Of a stretch of DNA of 45,120 nucleotides, positions 16,643 to 25,677 are shown piece by piece. Position numbers and translations under genes: made by a program. The notes under the pieces are model-generated. The model was given only the letters and a program-made list of their open reading frames with translations, had not been told where the DNA came from and did no database searches. The stretch's first letter is position 1; every line of letters starts with the position of its first letter. Source of the DNA: Eubacteriales bacterium (lineage in GTDB: Bacteria > Bacillota > Clostridia > Christensenellales > Aristaeellaceae); contig JAQVQY010000006.1 in NCBI GenBank assembly GCA_028701335.1, positions 1 through 45,120 of the forward strand, given 5' to 3'.

Positions 16643-18024
16643 TCTCGATCTCCTGACGGTTGGTCGTAACGGTTTTCAAAGAGGGTGAAATCCTCGTTCC
16701 AGTTGAGGCGGATTGTGTCAAGCGGGCCGTTTCGCTGTTTGGCCACAATGACTTCCGCCTCGCTGGGGTCTACTTCCTCTTCCTTGTTGTAGTAATAGGG
16801 GCGGTGAAGGAACATGACCACGTCCGCATCCTGCTCGATGGAGCCGGAATCCCGCAAGTCGCTGAGCACCGGCCTTAGGCTGCCGGTCCTCTTCACATTG
16901 GCGCGGGAAAGCTGGGCGCAGGCCAACAGCGGCACCTTAAGCTCCAGTGCTATACCCTTGAGCTTACGGGATATCTCGCTCACTTCAAGCTGCCGGTTCT
17001 CCACCCGGCCATCAGCCGTCATCAGCTGCATATAGTCCAGCACGATCAGGTCAAGCCCGCGCTCCATCATCAGGCGGCGGCAACGGCTGCGCAACTGCGC
17101 AGGCGTGAGGGAGGCGCTGTCATCCAGATACATCTTGGTTTCAGACAGGGGAGACAGGGCCGCGGCCAGGCGTTCCCAGTCCTTGTCAGTGAGGGCGCCT
17201 GAGCGAATGCGCTGCATGTTCACCCGGGCGTCACCGCAGAGCATACGCATGGCAAGCTGCTCTTTGGGCATCTCCAGGCTGAATACGGCCACAGACTTGC
17301 CGTGGTGGGCGGCGTAGGAGGCAATATTCATGGCGAAGCTGGTCTTGCCCATGCTGGGCCGGGCACCCACCAGTACCAGTTCGCCCGCGTGCAAGCCGGT
17401 CAGCAGCCGGTCCAGCAGGGCAAAGCCCGTGGGGACGCCTGCAATCTTGCCCTTGTTGCGCACCAGCTCTTCAATTTGCGCCAGTGTGACCTTGATTACC
17501 TCCCTGATGGGGGTCAACTGCTGGGAGCCGGTGCGCTTCATGACGATGTCAAAAATTTCTTTTTCGGCAAAGAGCAGCGTCTCCTCCAGCGTAAGTTTCT
17601 CCTCAAAACAGACCTGGGTAATATCAGTGGCGGCGGTGATCAGCTTCCTGAGTGTCGATTTTTCCAGCACGATATCCAGGTAGTGTTTCAGATGGGCGGT
17701 GGTAGGCACAGCGCGGATGAGCTCAATCAGGTATTCCGTGCCCCCAATGCCAGCCAGGGAACCGCTGCGCTTAAGTTCGGCGTCCATTGTGACCAGGTCC
17801 ACGGCCCGGGCCTGGCCAAAGAGCGCCTGCATGGCACGAAAGAGCAGCGCGTGCTGCGGATAATAGAAATCATCCGCCGACAGCGCTTCCATCACCAATG
17901 TAAGCGATGCCACATCCTGAAGCGCTGCGCCCAATACGGATTGCTCTGCCTCCAGACTCTGGGGTGGAATGCGCAACTGGTCTTCTCCCAGGACCGAAAC
18001 AGCCCTTGCCTGTCCGGTGCTCAT
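16639..18024 (-). CDS. dnaB: Replicative DNA helicase DnaB (DnaC in Bacillus)
   Basis: A 461-residue hexameric helicase that unwinds DNA at the replication fork. The N-terminal domain (about 20-165; PPQSLEAEQSVLGA) mediates ring assembly and primase contact. The RecA-like domain has Walker A GARPSMGKTS at 220-229, the VLDYMQLM Walker B region and the arginine-finger QRNGPLDTIRL segment. No intein is present. Its start codon shares one base with the rplI stop (TAATG), so translation is coupled. The rplI-dnaB order is widespread in Firmicutes. Confidence 0.96.
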   Translation of the reverse strand: MSTGQARAVSVLGEDQLRIPPQSLEAEQSVLGAALQDVASLTLVMEALSADDFYYPQHALLFRAMQALFGQARAVDLVTMDAELKRSGSLAGIGGTEYLIELIRAVPTTAHLKHYLDIVLEKSTLRKLITAATDITQVCFEEKLTLEETLLFAEKEIFDIVMKRTGSQQLTPIREVIKVTLAQIEELVRNKGKIAGVPTGFALLDRLLTGLHAGELVLVGARPSMGKTSFAMNIASYAAHHGKSVAVFSLEMPKEQLAMRMLCGDARVNMQRIRSGALTDKDWERLAAALSPLSETKMYLDDSASLTPAQLRSRCRRLMMERGLDLIVLDYMQLMTADGRVENRQLEVSEISRKLKGIALELKVPLLACAQLSRANVKRTGSLRPVLSDLRDSGSIEQDADVVMFLHRPYYYNKEEEVDPSEAEVIVAKQRNGPLDTIRLNWNEDFTLFENRYDQPSGDRE

Positions 18025-18473
18025 TATTCCAGCGGGAGAACGCTGATGGTTATGGTGGCTTTTACGCCTGTATACAGCGAGACGATTGCCTGGACCTTGC
18101 CCAGGTTGCGGATAGGCTCCGCCAGGTCAATCTTGCGCTTGTCCACCGCCACCTTGTGCTGCGCGTTCAGGGCGTCAGCCACTTCCTGGGCGGTGACGCT
18201 GCCGTACAGCCGGCCTTTCTCGCCGTTCTTGGCTTTGATTTCGATGGTTTTTCCATCAATCTCTCGCGCGAGTTCTTCAGCTTCCTGAACACGGGCCAAC
18301 TCCTCAGCGCGTTCCTTCTCGTTGCGGCGCTCGACTTCTTTCACAGCGCCTGCGGTCGCCTGGGTGGCCCACTTGCGTGGGAACAGATAGTTGCGGGCAT
18401 AGCCATCGGATACGTTGACAATCTCACCCTTCTTGCCGGTGCCTGGAATGTCCTGAAGCAAAATCACTTTCAC
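18024..18473 (-). CDS. rplI: 50S ribosomal protein L9
   Basis: A 149-residue ribosomal protein with the usual two lobes: the N-terminal 23S-binding domain (MKVILLQDIPGTGKKGEIVNV, then DGYARNYLFPRKWA), a long connecting helix (about 42-75) and a C-terminal domain (GRLYGSVTAQEVADAL). The start is GTG 18473, which has a strong GGGAGGT site 7 bases ahead; a longer reading frame extends to 18620 but its extra part runs through the upstream gene and matches nothing in L9. Coupled to dnaB. Confidence 0.96.
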   Translation of the reverse strand: MKVILLQDIPGTGKKGEIVNVSDGYARNYLFPRKWATQATAGAVKEVERRNEKERAEELARVQEAEELAREIDGKTIEIKAKNGEKGRLYGSVTAQEVADALNAQHKVAVDKRKIDLAEPIRNLGKVQAIVSLYTGVKATITISVLPLE

Positions 18474-18487
18474 GGCTGAAACCTCCC

Positions 18488-19558
18488 TTAAAACTTTTCG
18501 ATTTTTTGGCTGTCCCTGCGCAGCCCCCGGGAATCCCTCGCCTGATCCAGTATGCCGATGATCACCAGCAAGGGCTGCAGGATAATAAACAAAACAATCA
18601 GCAGCGCGCGCCTTAGCCATCGGTTAAGGCGGGTGTGGCTCAAACGGTGATCAATGACCGCCAGGCCCTGGACGGTGTATATGGCGAAGAAAACATTGAA
18701 CATCAGGGAGCCCGCCAGCTGAATTACCACCGAGGTTCCCAGCACCATCAACAGATAGCCGGCCGCCAGTACCCAGAGCTTCATGCCGATAGGCCTGGGG
18801 ATGTGCCAGTTTTCAAAGTTGGGCATGCCCAGATCCGGGCAGCTGTCTGGCTGCGCGGTCTTTCCCAGACGAAGCGCCGCGTAGCTGCCGATAGCCGCGA
18901 TATAGATCCCCAGGCTGGTCAGCATCCCGTGGAACAGCGACTGAAGCAGGGTTTCAATCCGGTACGCCAGCTGTTTGTAAAATTCCTCCAATACCTGGGG
19001 AGTGAAGGTCCAGCCGTTGCCGTTTTCGATAAACACCTGGGTGCCGCTGGGCTGGCCGTGGGAAATTAAGCCGCCTTTCCACAGGTTATACAGGAAAATA
19101 TCCCGCTGGGGCAGATGTTCCAGGGCCAGGATAGCTTCCTGGGCGGCGTAGGGGAAGGCGTTGCCGCCGGCAGCCCGCTGGATAAAAAAGTAGAGCGCCA
19201 GCACACCCAGCACATAGGAAGCCAGCACCGCAAGCCCGGCTTTTAGGTATGGAAGCCTCATTTCAATGCTGATCAGGAGCGCTATTGCAGCTGGCAGCAT
19301 ATATGCCAGCACCATCAGCCCAGGTATGCCAAACAGCCTTGTGGCGCCCCAGGCAACAACCGCACCGCCAAAAAGTATGGCCAGCCACCCGCCCACAGCG
19401 GCCAACCCCATGCCGGCCAAGGGAAAGAGGATAAGGCCAAAGAAAACAAAGTACATGGGCGCCAGGGGTATGGAAGACAATGCAAACACCAGCGCTGTCA
19501 GGATTGCCAGCAGCAAGAGCGTACGCCTGTGATTCGTCAATACCCTGATGCCGGTCAT
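18488..19558 (-). CDS. DUF2232 membrane protein (YybS-like)
   Basis: A 356-residue integral membrane protein with about eight hydrophobic segments, matching the YybS/DUF2232 family of unknown function. In B. subtilis yybS lies upstream of gdpP-rplI-dnaC; here the gdpP phosphodiesterase gene is missing and yybS abuts rplI directly. The family resembles small S-component or transporter-like proteins, which is only a suggestion. ATG 19558 is chosen over TTG 19588 because AGGAAAGG lies 7 bases before it. The C-terminus is rich in arginine and lysine and cytoplasmic by the positive-inside rule. Confidence 0.85.
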   Translation of the reverse strand: MTGIRVLTNHRRTLLLLAILTALVFALSSIPLAPMYFVFFGLILFPLAGMGLAAVGGWLAILFGGAVVAWGATRLFGIPGLMVLAYMLPAAIALLISIEMRLPYLKAGLAVLASYVLGVLALYFFIQRAAGGNAFPYAAQEAILALEHLPQRDIFLYNLWKGGLISHGQPSGTQVFIENGNGWTFTPQVLEEFYKQLAYRIETLLQSLFHGMLTSLGIYIAAIGSYAALRLGKTAQPDSCPDLGMPNFENWHIPRPIGMKLWVLAAGYLLMVLGTSVVIQLAGSLMFNVFFAIYTVQGLAVIDHRLSHTRLNRWLRRALLIVLFIILQPLLVIIGILDQARDSRGLRRDSQKIEKF

Positions 19559-19591
19559 TACCACGCCTTTCCTGTTGTCGTTGGTCAAATC

Positions 19592-19620
19592 ATTCTACTT
19601 GCAGCTAAAGGGGGTGTCAA
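19592..19620 (-). promoter_or_regulatory. Promoter of the yybS-rplI-dnaB-yhaM operon
   Basis: On the minus strand a perfect TTGACA (19620-19615), 17 bases, and TAGAAT (19597-19592). It lies just beyond the parC stop and 34 bases before the yybS start. It is among the best promoter matches in the window. Confidence 0.75.
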
Positions 19621-19630
19621 GGAAACGCGC

Positions 19631-22078
19631 TCACAGGATGATGTCACTCACCACATCGTCCATGACAGCCATAATGTAGGGTTTTCCGCGCTCTGTCAGG
19701 GTCTGGCGCACAACTTCCTCGCTGTTGACAGGCACCAGTTGCCCTTGGGTGGTTTCCACTGTAAAACTGCGGGGTACCCGAATAAAGGCTGCCGCCGCCA
19801 CGTAAGTGCCGTTGCTGCCGTTTTTGTAGAAATAGAAGCTGTGCACGCCCTTGCCCGCCCGCTTCTGGCTGTCTACCATGCTGCCCGGGACCCGCTTCAT
19901 AAACCCGCGCTCACTGGCCAAAATCAGGTCACCGTCATCTCCAATGCCCCCAGCCCAAAAAAGATAATCCTTTGGATTCAGTTTAATGCCCCGTACGCCA
20001 CCTGTCACCCTGCCCATCACCGGAACATCCTCCTGGGCAAAGCGGATGAGCATCCCCTGGCGCGTCAGGCAGAATAGGTCATCCTGGGGGAGAGGCTGGC
20101 AGACCTCGGCCAAAGTATCGCCTTTGCCCAGCTTGATGGCGGCAAACTTGCCCCGGCGCACCTGATAATCCTCCGCCAGGGAGCGTTTGGCCATTCCCAG
20201 CTTGGTGAAGAAAAACAGATCAGGGGTATCCTGCGGCGTGTTCCCGCCCACATCGATTAGCGACACGCATTCTTCGCCCTCTTCAAGGCCATTGAGCACC
20301 CCGGCCAAAAGGGTACCCCGTTCCCTGGGCCTGGACTGCTCCTCCAGCTGGCTGACGGGCAGCTGGTAGCAGTTGCCCAGCTGTGTAAATAAGAGCAGGG
20401 TATGGTCCGTCATTGTCTGAAATACGTACCGGGGCATGTCCGCGCTTGTTTCCGGCAGCTCCAGCTTCTCATACATCCTGGGCGACAGCCTGCGCAGCTG
20501 CCCGCCCCGGGTGAGGATGACCACAGTCTCTTCCGGCACCGGGATATCAAGCGGCAGTGACGCATCCTCAGCCTCGTCATCCACTTTCAGGATCATGGTG
20601 CGCCGCTCGTCACCGTATTTGTCGGCGATTTCCTGGAGTTCTTCTTTAATGAGTTTCAGGAGCAAACGCTCACTGCCCAGGATAGCCCGCAGCCTTTTCA
20701 TCAGTTTCTCAACCGCCTCATATTCCTTTCGCAAGGTGAGGATTTCAAGGCCGGTCAGCCGCTGCAGGCGCAGGTCCAGGATAGCCTGGGACTGAATATC
20801 GCTAAGACTAAAGCGTTCCATCAGCCCTTCCTTGGCCTGTTTGACGCTTTGTGACTGGCGGATGAGCCTGATGACCTCGTCCAGGTTATCAACGGCGACA
20901 ATTAGCCCCTCAAGGATGTGCGCCCTGTGTTCCGCCTGGTCAAGCTCATACTGGCTGCGGCGGGTCACCACATCCCGCTGATGGGCGATGTAGTATTCCA
21001 GGGCCTGGATCAGGCCCAGCTGCACAGGCTTGCCCCCGGCGATGGCCACCATGTTCACGCCCACTGTGACCTGCAGGTCGCTGTAGCGGAACAGGTAAGC
21101 CAAAACAGCCTCCGGATCAGCGTCTTTCTTTATCTCCACCACCGCCCGCATGCCGCTGCGGTCTGATTCGTCCCGGATGTCGTAAATGCAGCCAAGGGCT
21201 GCTTTTCTGGCCTCAGATAGCGCCAGAATCCGCTCCAGCAGCTGCGCTTTATTCACTTGGTAAGGCACCTCGGTGATGCAGAGCAAATGCCTCCCCGCCT
21301 TGCCCTGTTCAATATGGACCCGGGCGCGCAGCTGGATTTTCCCGCGGCCGGTGAGGAAAGCCTCCCTGATCTCCGGCGTGTCAAGCAGAACGCCGCCGGT
21401 GGGGAAGTCCGGCGCGGGGATTATTTCCATCAGCTCATCAAGGCCTGTTTCGGGCTTGTCCATCAGCCGGATAGTGGCCAACACCACTTCCCGGAGGTTG
21501 TGGGGCGGGATGTTGGTGGCAAGGCCTACAGCGATTCCGGTTGCGCCGTTTACCAGCATATTGGGGAAGCGCGCGGGCAAAAGGTCAGGCTCTTTCATGG
21601 TGTCATCAAAGTTCAGGTGAAAGTGGACGGTTTCTTTTTGGATGTCCCGCAGCATTTCCATGGCAAGGGGCGCCATGCGGGCCTCGGTGTAGCGCATGGC
21701 GGCCGCGGTGTCACCGTCAATGGAGCCAAAGTTGCCGTGTCCGTCCACCAGCATGCCCCGCATTGAAAAGGACTGGGCCATGCGCACCAGGGCGTCATAA
21801 ACGGAGCTCTCTCCGTGGGGGTGGTATTTGCCAAGGCAATCTCCCACGATGCGGGCGCACTTGCGATGGGGTTTGTCAGGGGTTAATCCCAGCTCATGCA
21901 TGGAAAAAAGAATGCGCCGCTGGACGGGCTTGAGACCATCCTCCACCCGTGGCAGTGCGCGCTCCAGGATAACGTGCTCTGCATAGGGCATCATGCTCTT
22001 TTCCATGACCTCCTCAAGGGGGGTCTGGATGATCTCGTCCAGGCGTTCAATAATGTTTTTTTTACCGCTCTTAGCCAT
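19631..22078 (-). CDS. parC: Topoisomerase IV subunit A (ParC-type, GyrA family)
   Basis: An 815-residue type IIA topoisomerase breakage-reunion subunit. The catalytic tyrosine is Y130 in AAAMRYTEARM. The quinolone-contact positions S91 and D95 (YHPHGESSVYDAL) keep the residues found in susceptible enzymes, with E90 in place of the common Asp. Coiled-coil and C-terminal beta-pinwheel regions are visible. The canonical GyrA box QRRGGKG is not found; the closest is YQVRRGKFAAIKLG, so I favour topoisomerase IV (decatenation) over gyrase. The partner parE lies 11 bases upstream and is co-transcribed. Some clostridial second gyrase-like pairs look similar, so the exact name is less certain than the family. 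Confidence 0.82.
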   Translation of the reverse strand: MAKSGKKNIIERLDEIIQTPLEEVMEKSMMPYAEHVILERALPRVEDGLKPVQRRILFSMHELGLTPDKPHRKCARIVGDCLGKYHPHGESSVYDALVRMAQSFSMRGMLVDGHGNFGSIDGDTAAAMRYTEARMAPLAMEMLRDIQKETVHFHLNFDDTMKEPDLLPARFPNMLVNGATGIAVGLATNIPPHNLREVVLATIRLMDKPETGLDELMEIIPAPDFPTGGVLLDTPEIREAFLTGRGKIQLRARVHIEQGKAGRHLLCITEVPYQVNKAQLLERILALSEARKAALGCIYDIRDESDRSGMRAVVEIKKDADPEAVLAYLFRYSDLQVTVGVNMVAIAGGKPVQLGLIQALEYYIAHQRDVVTRRSQYELDQAEHRAHILEGLIVAVDNLDEVIRLIRQSQSVKQAKEGLMERFSLSDIQSQAILDLRLQRLTGLEILTLRKEYEAVEKLMKRLRAILGSERLLLKLIKEELQEIADKYGDERRTMILKVDDEAEDASLPLDIPVPEETVVILTRGGQLRRLSPRMYEKLELPETSADMPRYVFQTMTDHTLLLFTQLGNCYQLPVSQLEEQSRPRERGTLLAGVLNGLEEGEECVSLIDVGGNTPQDTPDLFFFTKLGMAKRSLAEDYQVRRGKFAAIKLGKGDTLAEVCQPLPQDDLFCLTRQGMLIRFAQEDVPVMGRVTGGVRGIKLNPKDYLFWAGGIGDDGDLILASERGFMKRVPGSMVDSQKRAGKGVHSFYFYKNGSNGTYVAAAAFIRVPRSFTVETTQGQLVPVNSEEVVRQTLTERGKPYIMAVMDDVVSDIIL

Positions 22079-22089
22079 CTATCTGTTCC

Positions 22090-24045
<1,956 letters not shown>

Positions 24046-24064
24046 GTTCACTCCTTGCAGGATT

Positions 24065-24090
24065 GCAGCCGGCTTCACATGGCCGGCTGC
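24065..24090 (-). promoter_or_regulatory. Perfect hairpin in the parE 5' untranslated region
   Basis: GCAGCCGGC (24065-24073) and GCCGGCTGC (24082-24090) form a 9-base-pair stem with an 8-base loop. It lies between the predicted transcription start and the parE ribosome site. There is no T-run, so it is not a terminator; a role in mRNA stability or translation is inference. Confidence 0.5.
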
Positions 24091-24105
24091 GGGGAATCCT
24101 CATAA

Positions 24106-24135
24106 ATTATAGCATAGGCAAGGGAGCTGGCACAA
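24106..24135 (-). promoter_or_regulatory. Promoter of parE-parC
   Basis: On the minus strand a perfect TATAAT (24111-24106) is preceded by TG one base upstream, an extended -10. TTGTGC (24135-24130) sits 18 bases further up. Confidence 0.6.
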
Positions 24136-24236
24136 GAAACGAGGACATGCGGGTAATTTTGAGGAATCTCTTGCTGCCGTCCATATAGAACAGAGATGAA
24201 AGCCGTAAAAATCACGAAAGACAGGATATTCACGGG

Positions 24237-24242
24237 TATACT
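24237..24242 (+). promoter_or_regulatory. Possible -10 box for the zinc peptidase gene
   Basis: TATACT lies 42 bases before the gene start. No convincing -35 element is seen 16-18 bases upstream, so this is a weak call. The rest of 24112-24284 holds the divergent parE promoter and nothing else I recognise. Confidence 0.3.
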
Positions 24243-24284
24243 ACTGTTTGTAACCCTTTGGAACCAATTTTTGAGAGGTCAACT

Positions 24285-25166
24285 ATGAAGTGGCAAGGAA
24301 GAAGAAGGAGCAGCAACGTCAATGACGCCCGCGGACGCGGTGTCTCCGGCGGAAGGAAAGTGGCGGTCGGCGGCGGCGTTGGCCTGGTGATCGCGCTGGT
24401 GGTATTCCTGCTGACCGGTAATCCCGGCACGCTGCTTCGAGGGATTGGAACCCAGGATGCCACCGTGCCCTCGGGCAATCAGCAGGTTGAGTACCAGGTG
24501 ACCCAGCACGAACAACAGCTGTATGATTACGCCAGCGTGGTGCTGGCGGACATCGAGGACACCTGGAATACCATCCTCCCTCAGGAAGGGGCAGACTATA
24601 TCGAGCCCGAACTGACCATCTATTCCGGCATGGTTCAATCAGGTTGCGGGCTGGCGGATTCAGGCGTTGGCCCGTTTTATTGCCCGGCGGACCAATCGAT
24701 TTATCTGGACCTCAGCTTTTACGACACACTGCTCAACCGCTTTGGCGCCCGGCAGGGGGATTTTGGCATGGCCTATGTCATCGCCCACGAGGCTGGCCAC
24801 CATGTGCAAACCCTCATGGGCGTGACAGGACAGCTGGACAGGCTGCGCACCCAGGTAACTGACGGCAGGCTTACCCAGGAAGCGTATAATCAATACAGCG
24901 TTCGTTTTGAATTGCAGGCGGATTATCTGGCGGGGGTGGTGGCCCGGTATATGGCGGGGCGCGGCTACCTTGATCCCGGTGACCTGGAGGAAGCGCTCAG
25001 CGCCGCTGCCTCGGTGGGGGATGACCACATCCAGCGGCAAGCCCAGGGCTATGTTAACCCCGATACCTTCAACCATGGCACCAGCGCCCAACGCCAACAC
25101 TGGTTCATGACGGGCTATGAAGCCGGCGACCTGTCCCAGTGGGATACACTCAGCGCGCTGATTTGA
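24285..25166 (+). CDS. Neutral zinc metallopeptidase, YpfJ family
   Basis: A 293-residue protein of the YpfJ/Zn_peptidase family. A basic N-terminus (MKWQGRRRSSNVNDARGRG) is followed by one membrane helix at about 28-44 and a large outer domain. The zinc motif HEAGHH starts at 168 (AYVIAHEAGHHVQTLMG) and the typical FELQADYLAGV segment follows, with the Glu as likely third ligand. C121 and C133 may form a disulfide. Substrate is unknown in the family. ATG 24285 is preferred over TTG 24258 because GAGAGG lies 6 bases upstream and the family starts MKW. It is divergent from parE. Confidence 0.88.
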   Translation: MKWQGRRRSSNVNDARGRGVSGGRKVAVGGGVGLVIALVVFLLTGNPGTLLRGIGTQDATVPSGNQQVEYQVTQHEQQLYDYASVVLADIEDTWNTILPQEGADYIEPELTIYSGMVQSGCGLADSGVGPFYCPADQSIYLDLSFYDTLLNRFGARQGDFGMAYVIAHEAGHHVQTLMGVTGQLDRLRTQVTDGRLTQEAYNQYSVRFELQADYLAGVVARYMAGRGYLDPGDLEEALSAAASVGDDHIQRQAQGYVNPDTFNHGTSAQRQHWFMTGYEAGDLSQWDTLSALI

Positions 25167-25178
25167 GTTTAGGTGATG

Positions 25179-25208
25179 TTTACAGGTGTCGGCTGATTGT
25201 GGTATGAT
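25179..25208 (+). promoter_or_regulatory. Promoter of rpsO
   Basis: TTTACA at 25179-25184, 18 bases, TATGAT at 25203-25208, with TG one base before the -10 box (extended -10). It leaves a leader of about 95 bases before the rpsO start codon. Confidence 0.55.
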
Positions 25209-25215
25209 TCACAAG

Positions 25216-25311
25216 TGGCATAACCGCGCCCTCGGGTCTGCGATACTCCAACGCGATGCTGGGGATGCGGTGATTAGCAGGGGAAGGCCACGCCCCAAAA
25301 GGAGATATACC
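25216..25311 (+). ncRNA. Candidate structured S15 leader RNA
   Basis: The leader between promoter and rpsO can fold: ACCGC near 25223 pairs with GCGGT near 25270; CTCCA pairs with TGGGG inside it; GGGG near 25280 can pair with CCCC just ahead of the AAAAGGAG ribosome site. S15 represses its own synthesis through leader RNAs in several bacterial groups, and different lineages use unrelated folds. Whether this one matches a described class cannot be told by eye. Confidence 0.4.
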
Positions 25312-25575
25312 ATGGATAAGGAAACCAAAACCAGGATCATGACCCAGTATGCCCGCCATGAGGGCGACACCGGCTCCCCGGAAGTGCAGGTTGCCCTGCT
25401 GACACACCGCATCAACCACCTAAACGAGCATCTGAAGATCAACAAGAAGGACCATCACAGCCGCAGGGGCCTGCTTTTGATGGTTGGCCAGAGAAGGGGC
25501 CTGCTGGATTACCTGAGAAGAACGGACATTGAGCGCTACCGGGAACTGATTGCCGCGCTTGAACTGAGGAAGTAA
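25312..25575 (+). CDS. rpsO: 30S ribosomal protein S15
   Basis: An 87-residue ribosomal protein that binds 16S rRNA early in 30S assembly. It has the family signature from [14 protein letters not shown] through [24 protein letters not shown] 25312 has an AAAAGGAG site; a longer frame starting at 25186 runs through the leader and matches nothing in S15. A strong terminator follows, and pnp lies downstream, the standard rpsO-pnp order. Confidence 0.97.
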   Translation: MDKETKTRIMTQYARHEGDTGSPEVQVALLTHRINHLNEHLKINKKDHHSRRGLLLMVGQRRGLLDYLRRTDIERYRELIAALELRK

Positions 25576-25587
25576 GGGACCAAACCA

Positions 25588-25621
25588 GTCGGAACCTGCC
25601 CAACGCGGGTTTCGGCTTTTT
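25588..25621 (+). terminator. Rho-independent terminator after rpsO
   Basis: A 12-base-pair stem (25588-25599 with 25605-25616, two G-T pairs) with a CCAAC loop is followed by five T. It would limit read-through into pnp. Confidence 0.8.
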
Positions 25622-25677
25622 ATGTAGGGCGCGAAAAACAATCCAAAACCGTGCCCGTGGAAGGAAAAGGAGAGAGA

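Noticed and set aside
17302-18288. 328-residue open frame on the plus strand opposite dnaB and rplI
   Set aside because: Antisense shadow of two unambiguous genes, with no ribosome site and no recognisable domain.
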